Both the position numbers and the translations under genes were made by a program. Shown here piece after piece: positions 31,435 through 39,032 of a stretch of 50,987 nucleotides of DNA; position 1 is the first letter of the stretch; each line of letters begins with the position of its first letter. Source of the stretch: Amycolatopsis acidicola (GTDB lineage Bacteria; Actinomycetota; Actinomycetes; Mycobacteriales; Pseudonocardiaceae). Below the pieces are notes generated by a model. The model was not told the origin of the DNA. It saw only the letters and a program-made list of their open reading frames with translations, and made no database searches. Location of the stretch: contig NZ_VMNW02000067.1 of assembly GCF_007713735.2 (NCBI RefSeq), positions 1-50,987 of the forward strand, given 5' to 3'.

Positions 31435-32181
31435 ATGACTGTGGCGCTGGTGCACGGGAATCCGGAAACCGACGCGATCTGGGGGCCGCTGCTGGACGAA
31501 CTGGGCCGGGACGACGTGGTCTGCCTGTCGCCGCCCGGGTTCGGCGCCCCGGTGCCGCCGGGCTTCGGCGCCACGGCGGAGGAGTACCGGGATTGGCTCG
31601 TCCGCGAACTCGAAGGTTTCGGTGAGCCGGTGCACCTCGTCGGGCACGACTGGGGTGGCGGGCACGTCCTGGCGGTCGCCGCCACCCGGCCGGACCTCCT
31701 GCGCAGCTGGGCCTCCGACGTGCTCGGGCTCGCCGACCCGGAATACGTGTGGCACGACCTCGCCCAGATCTGGCGGACGCCGGGGAAAGGTGAGGAGCTG
31801 ATCTCCGCGATGCTGGGCGCCCCGCTCGCCGAGCGCACGAAGCGGATGGCGGGGCTCGGCCTGCCCGCCGACGTCGCCGAAGCGGTGGCGGCCGGGCAAG
31901 GCGAGGAGATGGGGCGCTGCGTGCTCGCGCTGTACCGGTCGGCGGGGCCGGAGTATTTGGCCGCACTGGGCGAAAAACTGCCCATCGCGGCCGCGCGACC
32001 CGGGCTGAACATCCTGGCCACCGAGGACACCTACGTCGGCACCGACGCACAACGCCGCCGCGCCGCGGGCCGCGCGAGCGCCCGCACGGAGGTGCTGGAC
32101 GGGCTGGGGCACTGGTGGATGCTGCAGGACCCGGCCCGCGGCGCGGACCTGCTGAGGCGCTTCCTCGCGGAGGTTGCGTAG
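31435..32181 (+). CDS. Alpha/beta hydrolase
   Basis: 248 aa. VALVHGNPETDAIWGPLLDEL is the oxyanion region (HGNP, as in haloalkane-dehalogenase/epoxide-hydrolase relatives). The nucleophile elbow is VGHDWGGGH, with Asp rather than Ser, as in epoxide hydrolases and dehalogenases. An acid (ILATEDTYVG) and LDGLGHWWMLQDP with the catalytic His follow. TAGCCT (31423-31428) lies 6 bp before the ATG, so the transcript is probably leaderless. The last codons (GAGGTTGCGTAG) are re-duplicated downstream at 32262-32280. Confidence 0.85.
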   Translation: MTVALVHGNPETDAIWGPLLDELGRDDVVCLSPPGFGAPVPPGFGATAEEYRDWLVRELEGFGEPVHLVGHDWGGGHVLAVAATRPDLLRSWASDVLGLADPEYVWHDLAQIWRTPGKGEELISAMLGAPLAERTKRMAGLGLPADVAEAVAAGQGEEMGRCVLALYRSAGPEYLAALGEKLPIAAARPGLNILATEDTYVGTDAQRRRAAGRASARTEVLDGLGHWWMLQDPARGADLLRRFLAEVA

Positions 32182-32560
32182 GTCGCGGCGGGCGGCGCTC
32201 GGGCCTGGAGGCTGCGTGGCCGGCGGGACACGGCGGGTGGCGGGGTGGCGCTGGACGGCCGCCTCGCGGAGGTTGCTTAGGGCGGCGCTCGGTCTGCTGG
32301 GCGGCTGCCTGGCGGAGGGTCGCGGTGCGTGGCTGGTGGGGTTGGCTCGCTTGCGTATTTGGTTCGGTGTGGTGGTGCGTGGCCGCTGCTTCGTGGAGGG
32401 TCGCGGTGCGTGGCTGGTGGGGTTGGCTCGCTTGCGTATTTGGTTCGGTGTGGTGGTGCGTGGCCGCTCCCTGGCGGAGGGTCGCGGTGCGCGGCTGGGC
32501 CCGCTTGCGCATCCGGTTCGGTGCGGAGGTGCTTCGGCCGCTGCCTCGCCGGCGCGGGGC
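32163..32560. repeat. 81-bp tandem repeats and duplicated gene tail
   Basis: Between the hydrolase stop (32181) and bioY (32733) there is no convincing gene. CCTCGCGGAGGTTGC occurs at 32163-32177 (the hydrolase 3' end) and again at 32262-32276, 99 bp apart. An 81-bp unit beginning GAGGGTCGCGGTGCG follows at 32315-32395 and 32396-32476 with nearly complete identity, and a third, degenerate unit starts at 32477. As 81 is divisible by three, the repeat stays open in several frames on both strands and gives long spurious frames. No promoter, ribosome site or domain supports translation. Confidence 0.8.
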
Positions 32561-32732
32561 GGGTGAGCGAGCGGCGGTCCTCGCGCCTCCGCCGCCCCAC
32601 CCGGCGGTAACCGCCCACTCACCCGCTGGCGCATCCCACCCCGGGCGCGGGTGTGAGCCAGTGCACTGTGGACTCCGCACAATGTGACGGCGGTCTTTTT
32701 GGTTGACCCGGGAAGCGGGTTACCGTGCGTTC

Positions 32733-33308
32733 GTGCCCAAGACCCCCGCCTCGCTGCCGGCCGCCGACCTCGCCCGGACCGTGGTGTTCGCCGCGTTCAT
32801 CGCCGTGCTCGGCCTCTTCCCCGGCCTCTACCTCGGCGGCTCGGGGGTGCCGATCGTCGTGCAGAACATCGGGCCGATGCTGGCGGGCGCGATCCTCGGC
32901 GCCCGGCGCGGCACCGCCTCCGTCGTCCTGCTCCTGGCGCTCACCGCGATCGGACTGCCGCTGCTGTCCGGCGGCCGCGGCGGGATCGGCCCGTTCATCG
33001 GGCCCAGCGGCGGTTTCCTCTACGGCTGGATCCTCTCGGCGTTCGTCACCGGCCTGATCGTCGGCAGGCTCCGCAAGCCGAACCTGGCCTGGCTCCTGCT
33101 CGCCTGCCTGGCCGGCGTGGTCGCGGACTACGTCATCGGCATCCCGTACCTCGGTTTCTACACCGGGCACATGGGCACCGCCTTCGTGCAGTCGATGGTG
33201 TTCGTGCCCGGCGATCTGGTGAAGGTGGTCATCGCCGCGCTCGTGGCATCCGTGGTGCACCGCGCGCTGCCCGGCCGGTTCACGAAAGCGGGGGCGCGAA
33301 GCGAGTGA
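32733..33308 (+). CDS. bioY: BioY, biotin-specific S component of an ECF transporter
   Basis: 191 aa, about six membrane segments. The start LARTVVFAAFIAVLGLFPGLYLGG, then VPIVVQNIGPMLAGAILGARRGTASVVLLLALTAIGLPLLSGGRGG, then GPSGGFLYGWILSAFVTGL are family hallmarks. DYVIGIPYLGFYTG is the conserved substrate-side region. GTG 32733 is chosen because TACCGT (32721-32726) ends 6 bp before it, giving a leaderless start. bioM and bioN homologues lie in the same operon, separated from bioY by two metabolic genes. Its stop overlaps the ligase start by 3 bp. Confidence 0.93.
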   Translation: MPKTPASLPAADLARTVVFAAFIAVLGLFPGLYLGGSGVPIVVQNIGPMLAGAILGARRGTASVVLLLALTAIGLPLLSGGRGGIGPFIGPSGGFLYGWILSAFVTGLIVGRLRKPNLAWLLLACLAGVVADYVIGIPYLGFYTGHMGTAFVQSMVFVPGDLVKVVIAALVASVVHRALPGRFTKAGARSE

Positions 33309-34570
33309 CTCCCGCCAACCCGCCGATCACCGGCGACGGCCGGGTTTCCCCGGAACTGCTGGCCCGGGCCCACGGCGCGGCCCGCCACCTGGCAGGGCTC
33401 GGCATCAAGCCCGGAAACCGCGTCGCGATCGATTCGCCGGACGTGCTGCCCTGGTTCCTCGGCACAGACCTGCTGGGCGCGGCCGCGCTGGTCGTCGAGC
33501 CGGCCTGGACCCCGCGCGAACGCGAAGCCGTGCTCGCCGACGTGGCGCCGGATGTGGTGGTCACCGGATCCGCACCGTCCACAACGGACACTGTGGAAGC
33601 CGCCGCGGGTCCCTGGTTCTATTTGCCGACCACTTCCGGGAGCAGCGGAAGCCCCAAGGTTCTCTTGCGTACCAGGGAATCCTGGCTACGCAGCTTCGAG
33701 GTGCTGGGCCGGTTCGCGCCGGGGGAGGTCTTGATCCCGGGGCCGCTCAGCTCCTCGCTGTTCCTCTTCGGCGCGCTCCATGCATTGTGGACGGACAACT
33801 CCGTGCGCCTGCTGCCGAAGTGGGAACCGGCCGCCGCGGCGGAGGCGTGCCGCACCGCTACGGCCGTGCATCTCGTGCCCAGTATGTTGTCCTCGCTGCT
33901 GGCCGTCCTCGAACGACACCCGGGAAGCGCGCTGCGAACGGTGGTCTGTGGCGGGGCGAAACTCGACGACGCCGTGCGCGAACGGTTCGCCCGCGTGCTG
34001 CCGGACGCGGAGCTGATCGAGTACTACGGCGCGGCGGAGCATTCCCTGATCGCGATCCGCCGCGGCGCGGACGGTCTGCGGCCGGTGGCCGATGTCGAGA
34101 TCCGCGAAGGGGTACTGTGGGTCCGTTCGCCGATGGTCTTCGGTGGCTACCTCCGGGGCGGCGAGGTCTGCCCCGTCGACGACGAGTGGTCCACAGTGGA
34201 CGATCTCGCCGAGCTGAAGGACGGCGTGCTGACGCTGTTCGGCCGGGCAGGCACGGTCGTGTCCAGCGGCGGCAAACTCGTGTCCGCCGAAGAGGTCGAA
34301 GGCGTGCTGCGCGCGGTTCCCGGGGTGAGCGACGTGGTGGTGACGGGGACGCCGCACCCGACCCTCGGCGAGGTTGTGACAGCCGTGGTCGAGACGGACG
34401 GCGTGCAGCTGCAAGCGTTGCGGGAACAGGTGCGGGCCGGGCTCGAGCCGGGGAAGCGGCCGCATCGCTGGTATAGCACGAAAGCCTTGCCCCGCACGGC
34501 TTCCGGAAAACCGGCGCGAGCGGTATTGGCCGGGCAGCTGGCCGACGGGACGTTGGAGCGCCTGACGTGA
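33305..34570 (+). CDS. AMP-dependent acyl-CoA synthetase/ligase
   Basis: 421 aa, shorter than typical ~500-550 aa members, mainly at the N-terminus. The P-loop is LPTTSGSSGSPKV, the A5-like motif is EYYGAAEHSL, and the A10 lysine is in PRTASGKPAR. The hinge region reads DDLAELKDGVLTLFGRAGTVVSSGGKLVSAEEVE. It activates a carboxylate via an acyl-adenylate to a CoA ester. Placement inside a biotin-transport operon suggests biotin, a biotin precursor such as pimelate, or another short acid as substrate. GTG 33305 overlaps bioY and the stop overlaps the thiolase start. Confidence 0.85.
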   Translation: MTPANPPITGDGRVSPELLARAHGAARHLAGLGIKPGNRVAIDSPDVLPWFLGTDLLGAAALVVEPAWTPREREAVLADVAPDVVVTGSAPSTTDTVEAAAGPWFYLPTTSGSSGSPKVLLRTRESWLRSFEVLGRFAPGEVLIPGPLSSSLFLFGALHALWTDNSVRLLPKWEPAAAAEACRTATAVHLVPSMLSSLLAVLERHPGSALRTVVCGGAKLDDAVRERFARVLPDAELIEYYGAAEHSLIAIRRGADGLRPVADVEIREGVLWVRSPMVFGGYLRGGEVCPVDDEWSTVDDLAELKDGVLTLFGRAGTVVSSGGKLVSAEEVEGVLRAVPGVSDVVVTGTPHPTLGEVVTAVVETDGVQLQALREQVRAGLEPGKRPHRWYSTKALPRTASGKPARAVLAGQLADGTLERLT

Positions 34571-35679
34571 CCGGCGATCGCACTCCGGTCGTCGTGGCCG
34601 CGCGGCGCACGCCCATCGGATCCGCCAACGGTGCACTGCGGGCGCAGACGGTCGACGAGCTGGCCGCGCCCGTACTGAGCGCCGTGCTCACGGATGCCGG
34701 ACTGGACACTGTGGACGATGTCGTCCTCGGGAACACGTTCGGTCCAGGGGGAAATCCGGCTCGCGTGGCCGCGCTGCGAGCCGGTCTGGGCAACGCCGTC
34801 CCGGGCGTGACCATCGACCGGCAGTGCGCCAGCGGGCTCGCCGCGATCACCCACGCCGCCACGATGATCCGCGCGGGCGAAGCCGAAGCCGTGTTGGCCG
34901 GTGGCGTGGAAAGCGCTTCCACGGCTCCCCTTCGTTCCTGGCGCGACGATCCCTCAAGGCACTACAGCCGCGCGCCGTTCGCCCCGGCCGACATCGGCGA
35001 CCCCGACATGGGCCCGGCCGCCGACCTCGTCGCCGCGGAGGCGGGCATCTCACGCGCGAGGCAGGACGAATTCGCCGTGCGCAGCCACGACCGTGCGGTG
35101 GCGGCCCAGCAAGCGGGCCGATTCGACGCGGAAATCGTTGCTGTGGCGGGAATCGACCACGACGAGCGTCCTCGCGCGGGGTTCACGGTCGAACGCCTCG
35201 CGCGCTTCCGCCCCGCGTTCACCCCCGAGGGCACGGCGACGGCGGCCAACTCGTGCGGCGTCAACGACGGCGCCGCGGCCGTACTCGTGGTGAGCGAGGA
35301 AACCCGGCGCCGGCTCGGCGTGCCGGGGCTGCGGCTGGGCGGCGCGGCCACGTCGGCAGTGGACCCGAACCGGCTCGGCCTCGGCGCCGTCCCGGCGATG
35401 AAGCAGGTCATGATCGGGACTCCGGACGTCGTCGAATTCAACGAAGCCTTCGCCGGGCAGGCGCTGGCCTGCCTGGACGCGGCGGGCATCGACGAGCTGA
35501 CGGTGAGCCCGGACGGCGGGGCGATCGCGCTCGGGCACCCGTGGGGCGCGTCCGGGGCGATACTGGTGGTGCGGTTGTTCTCCAGGCTCGTGCGCCAGGC
35601 CGCGGGGCGCACCGGGCTGGCCGCGCTGTCCGCGGGTGGCGGGGTGGGTGTGGCGACGTGGTGGGAGGCGGTTTCGTGA
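34567..35679 (+). CDS. Thiolase-family enzyme (acetyl-CoA acetyltransferase-like)
   Basis: 370 aa from GTG. The nucleophile Cys87 is in TIDRQCASGLAAI. The C-terminal catalytic region shows FNEAFAGQAL and IALGHPWGASGAI with the active His. The second catalytic Cys, usually within CxGGGxG, appears to be Ser (ALSAGGGVGVA), so Claisen chemistry may be altered or purely degradative. The length is slightly short. Joined to the ligase by a 4-bp overlap, the pair could carry out activation and chain shortening of an acid. Confidence 0.87.
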   Translation: MTGDRTPVVVAARRTPIGSANGALRAQTVDELAAPVLSAVLTDAGLDTVDDVVLGNTFGPGGNPARVAALRAGLGNAVPGVTIDRQCASGLAAITHAATMIRAGEAEAVLAGGVESASTAPLRSWRDDPSRHYSRAPFAPADIGDPDMGPAADLVAAEAGISRARQDEFAVRSHDRAVAAQQAGRFDAEIVAVAGIDHDERPRAGFTVERLARFRPAFTPEGTATAANSCGVNDGAAAVLVVSEETRRRLGVPGLRLGGAATSAVDPNRLGLGAVPAMKQVMIGTPDVVEFNEAFAGQALACLDAAGIDELTVSPDGGAIALGHPWGASGAILVVRLFSRLVRQAAGRTGLAALSAGGGVGVATWWEAVS

Positions 35680-36350
35680 TCGAGTTCGACGGGGTCGGGC
35701 ACAGCTACGGAACCCGGACCGTACTGTCCGATGTGGACCTGACGCTGGCCGAGCGGCGGGTGGCCTTCGTCGGCGCGAACGGGTCCGGGAAGTCCACGCT
35801 GGCGCGGATGATCAACGGCCTGGTCCGGCCCACCACCGGGCGCGTGCGCGTGGACGGGCTCGACCCCGGCGAGGACGGGCGCGCGGTGCGCCGCAAGGTC
35901 GGGTTCGTGTTCACCAACCCGGACAGCCAGATCGTCATGCCGACGGCGGGGGAGGACGTCGCGTTTTCCTTGCGCCGCAGCGGTTTGTCCAAGGCCGAGC
36001 GTGAGCGCCGGGCCGCTGAGGTGCTCGCCGGACACGGGCTGGCCGGGTACGAAGATCATCCCGCGCATCAGCTTTCCGGTGGCCAGAAACAACTTCTGGC
36101 GCTGTGCGCGATGCTCGTGCTGGAGCCGGACGTGCTGGTCTGCGACGAGCCGACCACGCTGCTGGACCTGCGCAACAAACGCCGGTTCACGGAGCTGCTC
36201 ACCTCGCTGCCGCAGCAGATCGTGCTCGTGACCCACGATCTCGACCTGCTCGGCGGCTTCGACCGCGTGGTCGTGATCGACGAGGGCCGGGTGGCCGCGG
36301 ACGACGAACCGGGCGCGGCGCTGCGCCATTACCGGAAGCTCGTCGAATGA
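35676..36350 (+). CDS. bioM: ECF transporter ATPase (BioM/EcfA-like)
   Basis: 224 aa from GTG. Walker A is GANGSGKST, the Q-loop region is FVFTNPDSQIVMPTAGEDVAF (the Q-loop plus the PxxQ groove typical of ECF ATPases), the signature is LSGGQKQ, Walker B is VLVCDEPTTLLD and the H-switch is VTHDLD. EcfA ATPases power S components such as BioY. The gene overlaps the thiolase and bioN genes by 4 bp each. The name rests on the operon context with bioY. Confidence 0.9.
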   Translation: MIEFDGVGHSYGTRTVLSDVDLTLAERRVAFVGANGSGKSTLARMINGLVRPTTGRVRVDGLDPGEDGRAVRRKVGFVFTNPDSQIVMPTAGEDVAFSLRRSGLSKAERERRAAEVLAGHGLAGYEDHPAHQLSGGQKQLLALCAMLVLEPDVLVCDEPTTLLDLRNKRRFTELLTSLPQQIVLVTHDLDLLGGFDRVVVIDEGRVAADDEPGAALRHYRKLVE

Positions 36351-36949
36351 ACCCGCTCGTCGGCTACGAACCCGGGACCAGCCCGCTGCACCGTGTGCCC
36401 GCCGGGGTGAAGCTCGTCGCGATGTTCGCGCTGGCCGTGCTCGTCGTGCTGCTCGGCTCGCCGTTGTGGCTGGGCGTGATCTGTGTGCTGGTCGTGCTCG
36501 GCTACTTCGTCGCGGGAATCCCCGCGCGGCGCGCGCTGCGGCAGCTGCGCGCGATCGTCGTGCTGGTCGTCGTCGTGTTCGCGGTGCAGTGGTGGCTGCT
36601 GGATCCGGTGACGGCGGCGGTGGTGTGCCTGCGCATCGCCGCCGCGCTGGGGGCGGCGAACCTGTTCACCGCCACCACCCGCATCGAGGACTTGGTGTCC
36701 ACTGTGGAGCGTGCGGCCGGCCCGCTGCGGCGGTTCGGGGCGCGCCCGGAACGGATCGGCCTGCTGGCCGGGCTGACGCTGCAAGCGGTCGCCGCGCTCA
36801 GCGGAATCGCCGGTGAGGTGCGGGAAGCGGCGCGTGCGCGGGGCGCGGACCGTTCACCGACAGCGTTCGTCGTGCCGTTCCTCGTCCGCACCCTGCGCCA
36901 CGCCGACGAACTCGGCGAAGCCCTCGCGGCCCGCGGCGAAGGCGATTAA
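36347..36949 (+). CDS. bioN: ECF transporter transmembrane component (BioN/EcfT-like)
   Basis: 200 aa. Hydrophobic segments at VKLVAMFALAVLVVLLG, LWLGVICVLVVLGYFVAG and LRAIVVLVVVVFAVQWWLL precede the cytoplasmic coupling region, where IAGEVREAARARGAD contains the ARG motif that contacts the ATPase. It is the last gene of the biotin-uptake operon. Its stop shares TTAA (36946-36949) with the convergent TMEM175 gene. Confidence 0.88.
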   Translation: MNPLVGYEPGTSPLHRVPAGVKLVAMFALAVLVVLLGSPLWLGVICVLVVLGYFVAGIPARRALRQLRAIVVLVVVVFAVQWWLLDPVTAAVVCLRIAAALGAANLFTATTRIEDLVSTVERAAGPLRRFGARPERIGLLAGLTLQAVAALSGIAGEVREAARARGADRSPTAFVVPFLVRTLRHADELGEALAARGEGD

Positions 36950-37557
36950 GCCACCTGCGCCCTGGCGCCGCGAATGCGCTCGGCCAGCGGGGGCAGCAGC
37001 AGGAGCAGCATCATGTAGTACCCGATCTGCGGGACGAACACCGCCACCACGAAGGCGATCGCGAGCACGACCGCGTTGGACGAGGTGGCCAGGACCGGCT
37101 GCGTGGCCAGCTCGGAGTCGTCGTCGCGCAGCCGGTGGTCACGCCGGATGACGAGCACCATACCCACCTGGAACAGCGACGCGGCCAGGATCGTGCCGAT
37201 GTAGAGCGCCGAGGTGAACTCCTCGTTGCCGTACAGGCCGGTGATCTCGGTCGGGAAGGGCAGCAGCACGATCGTCAGCAGCCAGCCGAAGTTGAGCGAC
37301 ATCAGCCGCCGGTTGTAGGACTTGACCTGTTCGAACACGTGGTGATGCACCACCCACAGCCGTGAGATCACCGCGAAGCTGAGCAGGAAGCTGTAGATCT
37401 TCGCGAGGTTGTGGCTGAAGAGTTCGGTCAGGCTCTGGTGCTCGGCGACGGCCTCGGGCACCGCGTCGGCCAGCGGGAGAATCAGCAGGGTGATGGCGAT
37501 GGCGACCACGGCGTCGGTGAAGAACACCAGCCGTTCGGGGGACTTGTTTTCGGGCAC
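36946..37557 (-). CDS. TMEM175-family (DUF1211) potassium-channel-like protein
   Basis: 203 aa, six membrane segments. ERLVFFTDAVVAIAITLLILPL is the first segment with the family FSD-type motif (here FTD, followed by AIAITLL). FAVISRLWVVHHHVFEQV and LNFGWLLTIVLLPFPTEITG are also conserved. Bacterial TMEM175 proteins form tetrameric K+-permeable pores with hydrophobic filters. The GTG start at 37557 has TAGGAT (minus strand, 37564-37569) 6 bp upstream, so it is probably leaderless. Divergent from the crcB operon. Confidence 0.88.
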   Translation of the reverse strand: MPENKSPERLVFFTDAVVAIAITLLILPLADAVPEAVAEHQSLTELFSHNLAKIYSFLLSFAVISRLWVVHHHVFEQVKSYNRRLMSLNFGWLLTIVLLPFPTEITGLYGNEEFTSALYIGTILAASLFQVGMVLVIRRDHRLRDDDSELATQPVLATSSNAVVLAIAFVVAVFVPQIGYYMMLLLLLPPLAERIRGARAQVA

Positions 37558-37609
37558 CGGCGGATCCTAACGGGACCGTCGCGGGCGGTATCGGTAGAGT
37601 GGTCGCGAC

Positions 37610-37697
37610 GGCGGTGGGGCTCGCCGTTCCCAGCGTGGGGAGAACCGCGGCGCCCAGCCGCCAACAGTCCCTACTCGGAGACCGCCGCGAGTAGGAG
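37610..37697 (+). ncRNA. Fluoride riboswitch (crcB motif) with translational expression platform
   Basis: The aptamer runs from GGCGGTGGGGCTCGCC (37610-37625) through AGAACCGC (37641-37648) to GCCAACAGTCCCTACTC (37660-37676). These are the three conserved blocks of the fluoride riboswitch in order, directly upstream of a fluoride exporter gene. CTACTCG (37671-37677) can pair with CGAGTAG (37688-37694), whose end runs into AGGAG (37693-37697), the Shine-Dalgarno of crcB. Fluoride binding that holds CCTAC in the aptamer should free the ribosome site. The mechanism is inferred from the complementarity. Confidence 0.8.
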
Positions 37698-37703
37698 ACT
37701 TTC

Positions 37704-38168
37704 ATGCCCGAAAACACCGAAGTGGCCGAATCGGCCGTACTGCCGCGCCGCCGCGAGTCCTGGTGGCGGGCGCACGGCGCGGTCCTCGCCGTGATCTCCG
37801 CCGGCGGCGCGATCGGCGCGCTGGGGCGGTACGGGATCGGCCAATGGCTGCCCACGCGGCCGGGGCAGTTCCCGTGGGGCACGTTCCTGGTCAACCTGTC
37901 GGGCTGTTTCCTGATCGGCGTGCTGATGGTGCTGATCACGGAGGTGTGGTCGGCGCACCGGCTGGCGCGGCCGTTCCTCGGCGTCGGGATCCTCGGCGGC
38001 TACACCACGTTTTCCACCTATACCAACGAAATCCGCGCGCTGCTGCAGCCGGGCACGATGCTGGTGGCGGCGGCGTACCTGCTGCTGAGTCTCGCCGGGG
38101 CGATGGTCGCCGTGGTGTGCGGGGTGTGGCTGACCCGCGCGCTCGCCGGGCGGGGAGAGAGGGCCTGA
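37704..38168 (+). CDS. crcB: Fluoride channel CrcB/FluC, first paralogue
   Basis: 154 aa. GGAIGALGRYGIGQWLP, FPWGTFLVNLSGCFLIGVLMV and GILGGYTTFSTYTNEIRAL are the FluC signatures (the Asn-containing TM2, and TM3 with the Phe/Thr/Ser fluoride path). Four membrane segments follow a 25-residue charged N-terminus. Fluc channels are dual-topology dimers exporting F-. A second crcB lies two genes downstream, suggesting an antiparallel heterodimer. Expression is controlled by the upstream fluoride riboswitch. Confidence 0.95.
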   Translation: MPENTEVAESAVLPRRRESWWRAHGAVLAVISAGGAIGALGRYGIGQWLPTRPGQFPWGTFLVNLSGCFLIGVLMVLITEVWSAHRLARPFLGVGILGGYTTFSTYTNEIRALLQPGTMLVAAAYLLLSLAGAMVAVVCGVWLTRALAGRGERA

Positions 38169-38169
38169 A

Positions 38170-38499
38170 ATGCCGATCGCGACGAAGCTTTCCGTGTACG
38201 TGGGCGAGGACGACACCTGGCACCACAAGCCGCTGCACCACGAGATCGTCCGGCGCGCCAAGGAAGCCGGTCTCGCCGGGGCCACGGTGCTGCGCGGCTG
38301 TGAGGGATACCGCGCGGGTTCGCCCATTCACACCACGCGCATCCTCAGCCTCGCCGAGGACCTGCCGGTCGTGGTGGTCGTCGTCGACGCCGACGACCGG
38401 ATCCGCGATTTCCTGCCCGCTTTGGCCGAATTGGCCGGGGACAGGCTGGTCACGCTCGAGGACGTCGAAGTGGTCCATTTCCCGGAGCCGGCGCGATGA
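38170..38499 (+). CDS. DUF190 protein (PII-like)
   Basis: 109 aa. ATKLSVYVGEDDTWHHKPLHHEIVRRAKEAGLAGATVLRGCEGYR and SIHTTRILSLAEDLPVVVVVVD-type sequence match DUF190, which has a PII-like ferredoxin fold. It sits between the two crcB genes (1 bp after the first, 4-bp overlap with the second), a recurrent arrangement. A role in regulating or assisting the fluoride channel is likely but not demonstrated here. The motif near residue 50 reads SPIHTTR. Confidence 0.9.
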   Translation: MPIATKLSVYVGEDDTWHHKPLHHEIVRRAKEAGLAGATVLRGCEGYRAGSPIHTTRILSLAEDLPVVVVVVDADDRIRDFLPALAELAGDRLVTLEDVEVVHFPEPAR

Positions 38500-38864
38500 C
38501 GCTGGTACTGGTCGTCGTCGGGGCGCTGGTGGGGGCGCCGCTGCGGTACGTGACCGACCGCCTGGTGCAGGCGCGGCACGACACCCCGTTCCCGTGGGGC
38601 ACGTTCGTCGTGAACGTCTGCGGCAGCTTCGTGCTGGGCGGGCTCGGCGGCGCGGGCACGGCACTGCCCGCGTCGATACTTGCCTTGGCGGGCACGGGTT
38701 TCTGCGGGGCGCTGACCACGTTCAGCACGTTCAGCTTCGAAACCCTGCGCCTGGCCGAACAACGAGCGTACTTCTACGCGACGCTGAACGTACTGGTGAG
38801 CGTGGTCGCCGGACTGGGCGCCGCGCTCCTCGGCTATACGGTGGTCAGTTCGGCGCTGGGCTAG
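38496..38864 (+). CDS. crcB: Fluoride channel CrcB/FluC, second paralogue
   Basis: 122 aa with four membrane segments. GALVGAPLRYVTDRLV, FPWGTFVVNVCGSFVLGGLGG and GFCGALTTFSTFSFETLRL carry the channel signatures, so all key residues are present as in the first copy. It is shorter at the N-terminus. Paired crcB genes in actinobacteria usually encode heterodimers. The TAG stop is the first three bases of dispersed element copy 2. Confidence 0.93.
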   Translation: MTLVLVVVGALVGAPLRYVTDRLVQARHDTPFPWGTFVVNVCGSFVLGGLGGAGTALPASILALAGTGFCGALTTFSTFSFETLRLAEQRAYFYATLNVLVSVVAGLGAALLGYTVVSSALG

Positions 38865-39032
38865 GAAGTGTTTTCGAACGTGGTTTGCGTGGCGGTGCGG
38901 GTAGGGGCCCCTCCCGTCGCCCGCCACCACCCTCAACGGGCGCGCTGCGCGCGACTCCGCCGATTCAAACCCCCGGCGGTGCTGGTTGACGGCCCACCGC
39001 AAGCGGCTCCGCCACTTGTCAAACAGAACCTA
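38862..39032. repeat. TAGG...CCTA convergent-gene element, copy 2 (171 bp)
   Basis: It starts TAGGAAGTGTTTTCGAACG and ends TTGTCAAACAGAACCTA. It shares TGGTTTGCGTGGCGGTGCGG, GGGGCCCCTCCCGTC, CCCGCCACCACCCTCAA, CCCCCGGCGGTG and GCCCACCGCAAGCGGCTCC with copy 3; copy 1 lacks the middle modules. The leading TAG terminates the second crcB and the trailing CTA terminates the GlxA-type gene on the other strand. Confidence 0.88.

Noticed and set aside
32184..32682. Long plus- and minus-strand frames over the 81-bp repeats as genes
   Set aside because: They stay open only because the repeat length is a multiple of three; no start signals, domains or typical composition.
34916..34932. GTGGAA-AGCGC-TTCCAC as a LacI-type operator
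   Set aside because: It lies inside the thiolase coding region at a conserved protein motif (GGVESAS), so the dyad is probably coincidental.
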